Below, in pieces: positions 43,247-52,337 of a stretch of DNA of 64,000 nucleotides. Where the stretch lies: the NCBI GenBank assembly GCA_035621235.1, contig CP141731.1, positions 1,922,001-1,986,000 on the forward strand. Direction: 5' to 3'. This DNA comes from Actinomycetaceae bacterium MB13-C1-2 (GTDB taxonomy: Bacteria; Actinomycetota; Actinomycetes; Actinomycetales; Actinomycetaceae). Position 1 is the stretch's first letter. Every line of letters begins with the position of its first letter. The notes beneath the pieces were generated by a model. It did no database searches. It had not been told where the DNA came from and was given only the letters and a program-made list of their open reading frames with translations. Position numbers and translations under genes: made by a program.

Positions 43247-44641
43247 ATGGCCGACCAACCGAAACCCTCGCGCAAGAAGACCCGAGGAGGCGCGAAGGTT
43301 CGCGCAAGGAAGGCCAGGGCTGCGGGGCGCACCGTGGCGAAACAGGGACGGAAGGCGGAAGGGCTGCCAAGTGAGCCTCTTACGCTACAAGTTGAGAGGG
43401 TGGCGCATGGTGGCGCGGCCGTGGGGCGAGCCCCAGATGGTCGGACGGTATTCGTTAGGGGTGCTATTCCGGGCGAGACGGTACGTGCCCGAGTAACTGC
43501 CGACCACAAGAAGTTCATGTGGGCAGATACGGATGAGGTTCTTGAGGCTTCCGAGCACCGGATCCCCCATGTTTGGCCAGATCCGCCAGAGATCGGCAGT
43601 GCGGCTGCGGACCTGGGGCATGTTGACCCCTACCGGCAGCTGGCCTGGAAATCCGAGGTGCTAGCGGACCAAATGAGGCGGATTGGTGGAGAGGACGTTG
43701 CGGCGCGAATCGATGCGTTGTATCCGGGTGGTGTGCAGGTGCAGCCGGTAAGTGACAGTCCATCTATTGCAACCAGGACTCGTATCCAACTGATCGCAGA
43801 TTCCGAGGGCAGACTGGGAATGAAGCCATATAGGAGCGACCAAGTTGTTGCCCTTGAGGAAGTTCCGGTTGCTACTGCACAGATTCAAGACGTTGCTCGA
43901 TTCGATCCGACTGTATTGGGTAGCAGATGGAAGGGGCGGTGGGGTGCTGGTGATCGGGTTCAGGTCGAGGCCCCCAATCGTTCGCGGCCGGTGGTCGTTA
44001 CTGCCAGCGGCGTCTACGACGCTGAGACAGCGGTGCCATTCGAGGGACCATCGCAATGGGCGGTCTGCGTCGATGGCACAGAACGTGAGTTCAGGGTTCG
44101 ACCGGGCGGGTTCTGGCAGACGCACCTGCGAGGACCCGAAGTGCTTGCCCGGTCCGTTATGAAGGCCGCTCAGGTGCAACCCGGCGAGACCGTCATGGAA
44201 CTCTACTCGGGAGCAGGGCTATTCTCTCGTTTCCTAGCTGATGCGGTTGGACCCTCAGGGCTTTTGCTCACCCTAGAGGGTGACGCGACAGCGGTCGAGG
44301 ATGCGGGTGCCAACCTGATCGACGCGGTTGAGGATGACTTTGCGGTCATCTTTGAGGGAAAGGTGGACGAGGAGTCCGTAGCGGAACTGTTTACGGAAGC
44401 CAAAGGGCACGTGGACACGGTCGTACTCGATCCTCCGCGTAAGGGTGCGGGTTTCGATGTCGTAAGAGCCATCGCTAAGACAGATGCGGGTCGTGTAGTG
44501 CTCGTCTCGTGCGACCCTGTAGCCGCGGCCAGAGATATTAGGGACCTAGTGTCTTGCGGATTCCGCCTCGAATCGATCGAGGCGTGGGACCTGTTTCCAG
44601 GGACTCACCACTTTGAGACAGTGGCGGAATTGGTGCGATAG
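43247..44641 (+). CDS. TRAM-domain class I SAM-dependent RNA methyltransferase
   Basis: A 464-residue protein of the RlmD/TrmA superfamily (Rv2689c-like). A Lys/Arg-rich N-terminus leads to a TRAM RNA-binding domain (LQVERVAHGGAAVGRAPDGRTVFVRGAIPGETV) and a SAM domain (VMELYSGAGLFSRFLA). The catalytic cysteine is in VLVSCDPVAAARDI, the substrate loop is VLDPPRKGAG, and the late HHFETVAEL is diagnostic. The Fe-S cysteines of RlmD are missing, as usual in actinobacteria. It probably makes m5U in rRNA or tRNA. The start ATG has AAGGAG. Confidence 0.9.
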   Translation: MADQPKPSRKKTRGGAKVRARKARAAGRTVAKQGRKAEGLPSEPLTLQVERVAHGGAAVGRAPDGRTVFVRGAIPGETVRARVTADHKKFMWADTDEVLEASEHRIPHVWPDPPEIGSAAADLGHVDPYRQLAWKSEVLADQMRRIGGEDVAARIDALYPGGVQVQPVSDSPSIATRTRIQLIADSEGRLGMKPYRSDQVVALEEVPVATAQIQDVARFDPTVLGSRWKGRWGAGDRVQVEAPNRSRPVVVTASGVYDAETAVPFEGPSQWAVCVDGTEREFRVRPGGFWQTHLRGPEVLARSVMKAAQVQPGETVMELYSGAGLFSRFLADAVGPSGLLLTLEGDATAVEDAGANLIDAVEDDFAVIFEGKVDEESVAELFTEAKGHVDTVVLDPPRKGAGFDVVRAIAKTDAGRVVLVSCDPVAAARDIRDLVSCGFRLESIEAWDLFPGTHHFETVAELVR

Positions 44642-44748
44642 GACGCGACCCACACCTCTGAAGTGCGGTATCTGTCCGCGACGCGTTTGGTTTCGCAATA
44701 GGGTGGAACGTGAAGCCCTGTGAAAACCACTTGACCGAAGGAGGACCG

Positions 44749-47580
44749 GTGGCGAAATTGGACAGCTTTGGTGCCCGCGACAGCCTGTTGGTTGGCGACA
44801 AGGAATACCAGATTTACCGATTGGACCAGGTTCCTGGTGCGGGTAAACTGCCCTATTCATTAAAGATCCTTACGGAGAATCTGCTACGCAACGAGGACGG
44901 CGAGAACATAACCGCCGACCATGTTCGTTCTCTCGCCTCTTGGGATCCTGATGCTGAGCCGGACACGGAGATTCAGTTCACTCCGGCCCGAGTAGTGCTT
45001 CAGGACTTCACGGGAGTCCCGTGTGTTGTCGACCTGGCGGTCATGCGTGAGGCCATCCAGGAAATGGGGGGAGACCCGGACTCAATCAATCCGTTGGTTC
45101 CCGCAGAACTAGTCATTGATCACTCGGTACAGATTGATGTATTTGGTGAGCGAATGGCCTTTGAGAGGAATGTCGAACGCGAGTACGAGCGAAACGGTGA
45201 GCGTTATCAGTTCCTTCGGTGGGGACAGGAAGCCTTCGATAACTTCCGTGTCGTTCCGCCGGGCACCGGCATCGTTCACCAGGTGAATCTGGAGTATCTG
45301 GCTCGGGGAGTCTTCACAAGGACCGCGGCGGGCGTCACTGAGGCGTATCCGGACACGTGTGTTGGAACCGACTCTCACACGACAATGGTCAACGGTCTTG
45401 GGGTTTTGGGCTGGGGCGTTGGCGGAATTGAAGCCGAAGCAGCGATGCTCGGTCAACCGATTTCGATGCTTATCCCCAGGGTTGTCGGTTTCAAGTTGAC
45501 TGGAGAGATTCCCGCCGGTGCCACTGCAACCGATGTGGTTCTGCGTATTACGCAGATGCTGCGTGAGCACGGTGTGGTCGGAAAGTTCGTCGAATTCTAC
45601 GGCGAGGGTGTCGGCTCTGTGCCACTGGCCAACCGGGCAACGATTGGCAACATGTCGCCGGAGTTCGGCTCGACCGCAGCGATGTTCCCGATTGACCAGG
45701 TAACCCTTGACTATCTGAATCTCACGGGTCGTAGTGACGAACAGATCGCCCTGGTGGAGGCATATGCAAAAGAACAGGGTCTGTGGCACGATCCGTCACG
45801 TGAAGCCACGTATTCGGAGTACATGGAACTGGACCTATCAACGGTCGTTCCTTCGATTGCCGGACCGAAGCGCCCTCAGGACAGGGTTGACCTAACGGAG
45901 GCGAAGGACGCGTTCAGGTTCGTTCTCCCGGACTATGTTTCAGACGATGATCTAGTCAAGGCAACCGACTTGGACAAGGCTCTTGAAGGGACGTTCCCCG
46001 CATCGGACCCTGTCGCACCTGACACAGAGGACAGCGACGGTTCAGCACCCGTAGATGACCCGGGCGAGGCATCCGAGCGGCCGCACCGCAGTGTTCCGGT
46101 AACTCTTGCCGATGGAACGCGCACTGAGCTGGATCACGGCAAGGTGGTCATTGCCTCGATTACCTCGTGCACAAACACCTCGAATCCGTCGGTCATGATG
46201 GCGGCGGCGCTATTGGCACGGAACGCCAATCGTAAGGGTCTGAAGTCGAAGCCATGGGTAAAGACTTCGATGGCTCCGGGATCTCAGGTAGTTACCAACT
46301 ACTATCAGAAGGCCGGGCTCTGGCCCGACCTCGAAGCTCTAGGTTTCTATCTGGTCGGCTATGGGTGTACCACCTGCATTGGAAACTCTGGGCCGCTACC
46401 TGAAGAGGTTTCGGCCGTCGTGAACAATCACGATCTTTCGGTTGTTTCTGTGCTCTCTGGCAACAGAAACTTCGAGGGACGCATTAATCCGGACGTAAAG
46501 ATGAACTATCTGGCCTCGCCGCCACTAGTCATCGCATACGCCCTTGCTGGAACCATGGACTTTGATTTTGAAAACGAGTCCTTGGGTCAAGATCAGCAGG
46601 GTAACGACGTCTACCTGCGCGATATCTGGCCAGACCCCGAAGAGGTCCAATCGGTAATCGATGCGACCATCGATCGGGAGATGTTCGAGTCCGACTACGC
46701 TGATGTCTTTGCCGGTGACGAGAAGTGGCGGGGGTTAGACGTTCCCCAAGGTGCGACTTTCGCCTGGGATCAGGACTCGACTTACGTTCGGAAGGCACCG
46801 TATTTCGACGGAATGCCTGCCGAGCCGAAGAGGATTGAAGACATTGTTGGTGCGCGTGTTCTGCTAAAGCTCGGTGACTCTGTCACCACGGACCACATCT
46901 CGCCTGCGGGATCTTTCAAGGCCGAGTCGCCAGCGGGTCAGTATCTGCTCGATAGGGGAGTCGGAGTTCGCGACTTCAACTCCTACGGTTCCAGGCGCGG
47001 AAACCACGAGGTAATGATTCGCGGAACCTTCGCTAACATTCGAATTCGAAATGAAATGCTTCCGGGTGTCGAAGGCGGATTCACCAGGGACTTCACCCAA
47101 GAAGGTGGGCCGCAGGCTCCAGTCTTTGACGCGGCGCAAAACTATGTTGCTGAGGGGACCCCGCTAGTCGTTTTGGCTGGCAAGGAGTACGGATCCGGCT
47201 CGTCGCGTGACTGGGCGGCGAAGGGTGCTGCACTACTGGGCGTTAGGGCCGTGATTACTGAGTCGTTCGAACGCATCCACCGCTCCAATTTGATCGGAAT
47301 GGGCGTTCTACCTCTCGAATTCCCCGAGGGCGAGAACCGAGACTCCCTGGGCCTTGATGGCACCGAAGTCTTCACGATCACGGGTCTGGAAGAGTTCAAC
47401 GATGGGCGCACCCCGAAGACGGTTCATGTCGAGGCGAAGCGCGAGGATGGAACGGCGATCGAGTTCGAGGCCAAGGTAAGGGTCGATACTCCTGCGGAGA
47501 GGGATTACTTCCGTAACGGGGGAATTCTTCAATATGTACTACGGGGTCTTAAGGCAAAGGAAGACGCAAAGGCCAACTAG
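44749..47580 (+). CDS. acnA: Aconitate hydratase A
   Basis: Converts citrate to isocitrate; holds a [4Fe-4S] cluster. The 943-residue protein has the cluster cysteines in [13 protein letters not shown] and [13 protein letters not shown], with [15 protein letters not shown] upstream and the swivel domain [17 protein letters not shown]. An acidic linker of about 35 residues ([12 protein letters not shown]...) between the two main parts is usual in actinobacteria. The GTG start has GGAGG four bases upstream. Iron supply and redox state probably control activity. Two hairpins follow. Confidence 0.95.
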   Translation: MAKLDSFGARDSLLVGDKEYQIYRLDQVPGAGKLPYSLKILTENLLRNEDGENITADHVRSLASWDPDAEPDTEIQFTPARVVLQDFTGVPCVVDLAVMREAIQEMGGDPDSINPLVPAELVIDHSVQIDVFGERMAFERNVEREYERNGERYQFLRWGQEAFDNFRVVPPGTGIVHQVNLEYLARGVFTRTAAGVTEAYPDTCVGTDSHTTMVNGLGVLGWGVGGIEAEAAMLGQPISMLIPRVVGFKLTGEIPAGATATDVVLRITQMLREHGVVGKFVEFYGEGVGSVPLANRATIGNMSPEFGSTAAMFPIDQVTLDYLNLTGRSDEQIALVEAYAKEQGLWHDPSREATYSEYMELDLSTVVPSIAGPKRPQDRVDLTEAKDAFRFVLPDYVSDDDLVKATDLDKALEGTFPASDPVAPDTEDSDGSAPVDDPGEASERPHRSVPVTLADGTRTELDHGKVVIASITSCTNTSNPSVMMAAALLARNANRKGLKSKPWVKTSMAPGSQVVTNYYQKAGLWPDLEALGFYLVGYGCTTCIGNSGPLPEEVSAVVNNHDLSVVSVLSGNRNFEGRINPDVKMNYLASPPLVIAYALAGTMDFDFENESLGQDQQGNDVYLRDIWPDPEEVQSVIDATIDREMFESDYADVFAGDEKWRGLDVPQGATFAWDQDSTYVRKAPYFDGMPAEPKRIEDIVGARVLLKLGDSVTTDHISPAGSFKAESPAGQYLLDRGVGVRDFNSYGSRRGNHEVMIRGTFANIRIRNEMLPGVEGGFTRDFTQEGGPQAPVFDAAQNYVAEGTPLVVLAGKEYGSGSSRDWAAKGAALLGVRAVITESFERIHRSNLIGMGVLPLEFPEGENRDSLGLDGTEVFTITGLEEFNDGRTPKTVHVEAKREDGTAIEFEAKVRVDTPAERDYFRNGGILQYVLRGLKAKEDAKAN

Positions 47581-47634
47581 GACTTTGGGGTCGTCCTAAG
47601 ACATTCGGGGCCTTGCCAAATTGGAAGACCGAAC

Positions 47635-47659
47635 CCCGGTGGGGCTCTCACCCACCGGG
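47635..47659 (+). terminator. First terminator hairpin after acnA
   Basis: A nine-base perfect stem (CCCGGTGGG/CCCACCGGG) with a seven-base loop, lying about 55 bases after the acnA stop. There is no T tract. Confidence 0.6.
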
Positions 47660-47685
47660 CCAGAAGTATTGAGCCCAATATAGGG

Positions 47686-47737
47686 CCAGAATCCGGGGTG
47701 TCAACAAGCAAACACTTGTTGACACCCCGGATTCTGG
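47686..47737. terminator. Long 23-base-pair inverted repeat between convergent genes
   Basis: Two perfectly complementary 23-base arms with a six-base loop (CAAACA). They lie between acnA (+) and the S9 peptidase gene (-), so a bidirectional terminator is the natural reading. Beyond the arms a second, outer pair, GAAGTATT (47663-47670) and AATACTTC (47740-47747), also matches, so the full structure may be larger than a terminator. Confidence 0.55.
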
Positions 47738-47858
47738 AAATACTTCCAAAGTTGCGCGCCCTTGTACTGGGCCACGAGTCATGCCCGTGATCTTCCGGGT
47801 TCTCTCACTGGAAGGCGGGTCCTCGTGCTAGGAAGCAGAGCTCACGCCAGCTATTGCG

Positions 47859-49871
47859 TTACTTCCAGTTCTTGATGTCAACCCGGGCACCGTCATCAAC
47901 CGGAATGTCCCAGATCTTTCCGTAGAAACCAAGCTCGTCGCGCAGCATCTCGTGAACCACTCGGTCATGGGTAAAGATGTGTGGCTCTCCCGCAAACAGT
48001 TCGATTGCGGCGGGTTTCCCCAGTTCTACCAGGCAGTCATAGGTCTTCTGTGCCTGAGCAACGGGGATCATCTGGTCGTCGGTACCATGAATCAGCAGGA
48101 CTGGGGCAGAGACCTTGTCGAGATGCGCACAGGGGGAGAGTTCCTTGAGCCGCGGATCGTCCGGTCCCGTTACTCCCATGAGACGCCCCGGATAGAACGC
48201 CACGAACTTGTTCGACGTTAGGGCTTCTGGCGAAATATCTGAAACGCCCGAAATCAGCGTTCCAGCAGAGAACACATCAGACTTTTCGAGAGCCGAAAGA
48301 ATCGTGATGCCGGCGAAGGACTCACCCCTGATTGCGACTCTTTCTGGATCGATCATGCCCTGGTCCGCAAGGTGCTCAACCCCGTCAATGATGTCTTTCA
48401 CGTCACGGTCGCCCCAGTGTCCGTTGAGCGCCTCACGATACGTGCGTCCCCGTCCCGTTGAGCCGCGAGGATTCGGACAGAGAACGGCGAAACCGCGGCT
48501 GGTCCAGTATTGGATTCTCGGTTCGAGGCCCGCTCTGTTCGACATTGTGGGGACTCGGTTCACCGTGACCAACAGCGGCGGAAGTTCTCCCTTGGGCGCC
48601 TGGTAGTCGGCGGATGTCGGAGGGTAATAGAGACCATAAACGCGCCAGCCGTCCCGAGTCTCCCAGCTAATACGTTGGGCCATCGAGAGGTGGTCATCGT
48701 CTACGAGAGCTTCAGACGACGGGCGGACCACCGATGCCTTGGCGTCCCTCACCTCAAGGATGGTTGGGGCTTCGTCCTCCCTGAAGCCAAGGAATATAAC
48801 GCGTTCACCCGAGACGGCAACGTTGCCCACAGGCTCCCATCCGAGGTTCCACTCCTCAAGCAGACCGTTGTCGATACGCATCGTACCTATATGCCAGGCT
48901 GAATCCTCGGACCACGCACACACCAGATGCTCATTATCAAGGTTGTCGTAAGAGTGAAGCCCGAGTTCCCAGTGAGGCCGGGAAAATGCGCGGGACCCGG
49001 GGTGGAGGGATCTGGTACGCAGACGGTTTTGCCAGGCATCAAGAGGCTCCGAACCCCTCCTAGAAAACCCCTCGGTTCGATAGAAGTTGGCCCACCCCGT
49101 CGAATCATCGACGTGAACTAGATCGCCATCAAGCGTCCATCTCGGCTCGTATGCGCAAACGTCGGGTCGGTCGACAATAACGACGTCAGAGATTAGGTTT
49201 CCCTGCTCATCGAGATCGCCGACGTGTAGCTCTGATTTGGTCCACGGCATTTCGGGACGGTTCCATGTCAACCATGCCAGCTTTGTTCCATCGGGAGAAA
49301 GAGTGGGGGACGAAACAAAGTCGGTTTTTGCGAATATGGTCTTGACCTTCGACGCATCGCGCGTTGCGGAGCCATCCAGGGGAATGGTGGCAAGAACATT
49401 GGTGGGTTCGCCGCCCTCCTCGACCTGCGAGTGGTCCTCGAGAATTGAGTAGACCAGGCCGCGCGACAGGTCTATCTCGAAATCGCCGAACCGTTGTTGC
49501 CCAAGCTGAGTGAGCGGCACCAACTCGCGATTTCGATCTGGAATCCGGAAAAAATAAACCCGGTTGTCGGTTCCATCGGAGATAACTAGGTTGCCGTCTT
49601 TGGCGGCATACGCCCGGCCACCCCGTTCATGGACGTGGGTCGAGACGTTGACAAGTCTGGACCCTTCAAGCATCGGTAGAACCTCACGCGTTTGCTGCAT
49701 GGCGTCGCGACGAAGTAGGACAGAGCGACCCGGGCGGCGGGGGTTGTCCTCGACCCAATAGATGTCGGGCCCGTCGACGCGAAGTTGGCTGAGAGTGACT
49801 GTCCTCTCGGTAATGGTCTCGGGCGTAATCGGAGACTTCCAAGTTCCGTAGGGAGCAATCTGCGGTTCCAT
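47859..49871 (-). CDS. S9-family serine peptidase (prolyl-oligopeptidase/acylaminoacyl-peptidase type)
   Basis: A 670-residue cytosolic peptidase. The N-terminal beta-propeller (about residues 20-390) has WD-like strands. The C-terminal alpha/beta-hydrolase domain holds the nucleophile serine in AIRGESFAGITI, the aspartate in LIHGTDDQMI and the His in GEPHIFTHDR. GESFAG deviates from the common GxSxGG. It should cut short peptides or acyl-peptides. The ATG is preceded by GAGGTGG. A TAGACT box overlaps the repeat copy upstream. Confidence 0.9.
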   Translation of the reverse strand: MEPQIAPYGTWKSPITPETITERTVTLSQLRVDGPDIYWVEDNPRRPGRSVLLRRDAMQQTREVLPMLEGSRLVNVSTHVHERGGRAYAAKDGNLVISDGTDNRVYFFRIPDRNRELVPLTQLGQQRFGDFEIDLSRGLVYSILEDHSQVEEGGEPTNVLATIPLDGSATRDASKVKTIFAKTDFVSSPTLSPDGTKLAWLTWNRPEMPWTKSELHVGDLDEQGNLISDVVIVDRPDVCAYEPRWTLDGDLVHVDDSTGWANFYRTEGFSRRGSEPLDAWQNRLRTRSLHPGSRAFSRPHWELGLHSYDNLDNEHLVCAWSEDSAWHIGTMRIDNGLLEEWNLGWEPVGNVAVSGERVIFLGFREDEAPTILEVRDAKASVVRPSSEALVDDDHLSMAQRISWETRDGWRVYGLYYPPTSADYQAPKGELPPLLVTVNRVPTMSNRAGLEPRIQYWTSRGFAVLCPNPRGSTGRGRTYREALNGHWGDRDVKDIIDGVEHLADQGMIDPERVAIRGESFAGITILSALEKSDVFSAGTLISGVSDISPEALTSNKFVAFYPGRLMGVTGPDDPRLKELSPCAHLDKVSAPVLLIHGTDDQMIPVAQAQKTYDCLVELGKPAAIELFAGEPHIFTHDRVVHEMLRDELGFYGKIWDIPVDDGARVDIKNWK

Positions 49872-49916
49872 GCCACCTCGCTAGCAATAGTCGTATTGGG
49901 GTGTCTGTCTCACAGT

Positions 49917-49990
49917 CTAGTGTCCCGCGTTGCAAGTTCGTCTCCTAGGTCGCGTGTAGAGCCGGCGCATCACGAGGTGGCGAGCGAAGC
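49917..49990. repeat. Intergenic repeat, copy 3 (minus-strand orientation)
   Basis: Read on the minus strand it ends GCGGGACACTAG. Its last 35 bases match copy 2 at 31 positions. It lies between the diverging S9 peptidase and dxs genes. TAGACT, a probable -10 box of the peptidase gene, overlaps the CTAG end. The upstream part runs into the tandem array. Confidence 0.6.
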
Positions 49991-50170
49991 CTCATCAGCC
50001 GTTCCGGGCGTGTCAAGCTCACTCCGCTTGCTGAGCCGCATCACAGGGCAGCCAGTGAAGACCCATCCGGTGTTTCGGGGCGTGTCGATTACCGAGGCGC
50101 ATCACAAGGCAAGTCAAGCAAAGGACGCCGAGAGCGTGTCAAGCAAAGGTGCCGCCGCGAGGTTCTGCCT
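49965..50170. repeat. Degenerate tandem repeats upstream of dxs
   Basis: Three units of about 60-70 bases start GGCGCATCAC, GCCGCATCAC and GGCGCATCAC (near 49965, 50036 and 50097) and share a GCGTGTC near their ends. On the minus strand each unit has the GCCCTG(T)GATGCGCC core seen in copies 1 and 2 of the intergenic repeat. No reading frame or terminator fits. Confidence 0.5.
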
Positions 50171-50241
50171 CGGCGCGTGAGATAGGAAGCGAAGTCGCGG
50201 CACGGAGCACTAGCCATCCTCTCTGCATTAGACTTCCCCTC

Positions 50242-52167
50242 ATGACCCGTAGCCAGGACTCGAAGCACCCCGTCCTGGACCGTATCAATTCTCCTGAAGA
50301 CCTAAGAGATCTGACTCCCGCTGAGTTGGTACTTCTGGCTGAGGAGATCCGCGCGTATCTGATCTCTTCAATCTCAAGAACCGGCGGACACCTTGGTCCT
50401 AACCTGGGTGTGGTGGAGTTGACACTTGCTCTCCACCGAGTGTTTCATTCCCCCCTAGACACGTTGGTATGGGACACCGGGCACCAGTCGTATGTCCACA
50501 AGTTGCTCACCGGACGCAAGGACTTCGGCGATCTTCGACAGGCTGGGGGACTCTCGGGCTACCCTTCAAGGGCGGAGTCGATACACGACGTGGTGGAAAA
50601 CTCACACGCTTCGACCGCGCTGTCCTGGGCCGACGGGATTGCGATGCAGAAGTTGCGTCGTGGAGACAAGTCCTCGACCGTCGCTGTAATCGGTGACGGT
50701 GCGTTGACCGGAGGAATGGCCTGGGAGGCGCTGAACAATATTTCGGACGGCCCACAGGTACCCCTGGTTGTCGTGGTAAATGACAACGGACGTTCGTATG
50801 CCCCCACGGTAGGCGGATTGGCGCACCACCTGGATGGTCTTCGTACTTCCGTGAAATATGAAGAGACGCTTTCGTGGGCCAAGCGGACTTTGAACAGCAT
50901 GGGGCCGGTAGGGGAGAGAACATACGATGCGCTTCACGGCCTAAAGACCGGGATCAAGGACGTAATCGTTCAGCAGACGATGTTCTCAGATCTTGATGTT
51001 AAGTACATTGGGCCCGTTGACGGGCACGACCAGATTGCCCTGGAGCTGGCCCTTGAACAGGCCAAAAGCTTCCGCGCTCCGGTCTTGGTGCACGTGATTA
51101 CGCAGAAGGGACGCGGATACACGCCTGCAGAGGAAGATATCGCCGACCGTTTTCACGCGGTCGGGAGGATTCATCCTGAAACCGGTCTGCCAGTCACTCC
51201 GCAACGCTTTGGATGGACCAAGGTTTTTGCGGAGCATATCGTCAAGGCGGCGGCGTCCAACGACGATATTGTCGGGGTCACCGCTGCAATGATGGCCCCG
51301 GTGGGATTACAACCGCTGGCTGATCAGTTCCCCGATCGTGTCTACGACGTGGGAATTGCCGAACAGCACGCGTTCACGTTCGCGGCTGGAATGGCGTACG
51401 AGGGCGCGCATCCGGTGGTCTGCGTCTACGCGACCTTTATGAACCGAGCGTTCGACCAACTACTGATGGATGTTGCGCTACACCATGCCCCCGTAACCAT
51501 CGTCCTCGACCGTGCCGGGCTGACGGGCGAGGATGGACCTTCGCACAATGGAATGTGGGACCTGGCCCTCGCGGCGATGGTGCCCGGACTACGTGTATGC
51601 GCTCCTAGGGACGAGGCGACCCTGCGACGCGGGATTGACGAAGCAACCTCTTGGGATCAGGGACCCACGCTATTGAGATATCCGAAGGGCGCTCCGCCAG
51701 AGGACCTGGAGGTGGTTCGCCAGCAGGATGGAATCGATGTTCTCTTTGAGTCGGTTTCTGAGTCACCGTCGGTATCAGTCCTAATAGTCGCGGTTGGCGC
51801 TACCGCCGTCGAAGCAGTTCGCAGCGGCGAGGAACTGGCTGGACAGGGATTTGCGGTTACCGTCGTTGACCCGGTGTGGGTGTTGCCAGTGAACTCGGCA
51901 CTAATCGACATGGCGGCTTCTTTCGACGTTGTTGTGAGCGTCGAGGACGGCCTCGAATCCGGTGGAGTCGGCTCCGAGATTGAACGCCTGATAGGCGAAG
52001 AGCGTGACCAGGTCGTGCATGTGCTTGGGGTGCCTCGTGCCTTCCTTCCTCAATCGACGCGAACTGATCTGCTTCACGAATTCGGGCTCGATTCTGAGGG
52101 CATCGTCGATGCTTCAAAGCGGGCCGCCGCGACGGTGACCACCGACAGGACAACCGAAGGACATTAG
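50242..52167 (+). CDS. dxs: 1-deoxy-D-xylulose-5-phosphate synthase
   Basis: First enzyme of the MEP isoprenoid pathway, joining pyruvate and glyceraldehyde-3-phosphate with thiamine diphosphate. The 641-residue protein has DTGHQSYVHKLLTGR (substrate His), the ThDP motif GDGALTGGMAWEALNN with VVVNDNGRS, and the catalytic Glu and His in GIAEQHAFTFAAGMA. It feeds prenyl synthases such as the idsA gene in this window. ATG 50242 is supported by TAGACT ending seven bases upstream; there is no ribosome-binding site. Confidence 0.95.
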   Translation: MTRSQDSKHPVLDRINSPEDLRDLTPAELVLLAEEIRAYLISSISRTGGHLGPNLGVVELTLALHRVFHSPLDTLVWDTGHQSYVHKLLTGRKDFGDLRQAGGLSGYPSRAESIHDVVENSHASTALSWADGIAMQKLRRGDKSSTVAVIGDGALTGGMAWEALNNISDGPQVPLVVVVNDNGRSYAPTVGGLAHHLDGLRTSVKYEETLSWAKRTLNSMGPVGERTYDALHGLKTGIKDVIVQQTMFSDLDVKYIGPVDGHDQIALELALEQAKSFRAPVLVHVITQKGRGYTPAEEDIADRFHAVGRIHPETGLPVTPQRFGWTKVFAEHIVKAAASNDDIVGVTAAMMAPVGLQPLADQFPDRVYDVGIAEQHAFTFAAGMAYEGAHPVVCVYATFMNRAFDQLLMDVALHHAPVTIVLDRAGLTGEDGPSHNGMWDLALAAMVPGLRVCAPRDEATLRRGIDEATSWDQGPTLLRYPKGAPPEDLEVVRQQDGIDVLFESVSESPSVSVLIVAVGATAVEAVRSGEELAGQGFAVTVVDPVWVLPVNSALIDMAASFDVVVSVEDGLESGGVGSEIERLIGEERDQVVHVLGVPRAFLPQSTRTDLLHEFGLDSEGIVDASKRAAATVTTDRTTEGH

Positions 52168-52337
52168 TCCCAGACGGACCGTGATCTACGGCTCGAATTT
52201 CACTCAGTTCCCCGCTGTTTCCGCACCTTGTGACTGGTTACATCGAGCCCCCTCATACCAACGAAGAGTGCCAGGTTCTATGCTGAGGTCATACGGGGAG
52301 AACCCCTGTAACAACCCAATACTAGGGAGCGAATCCA

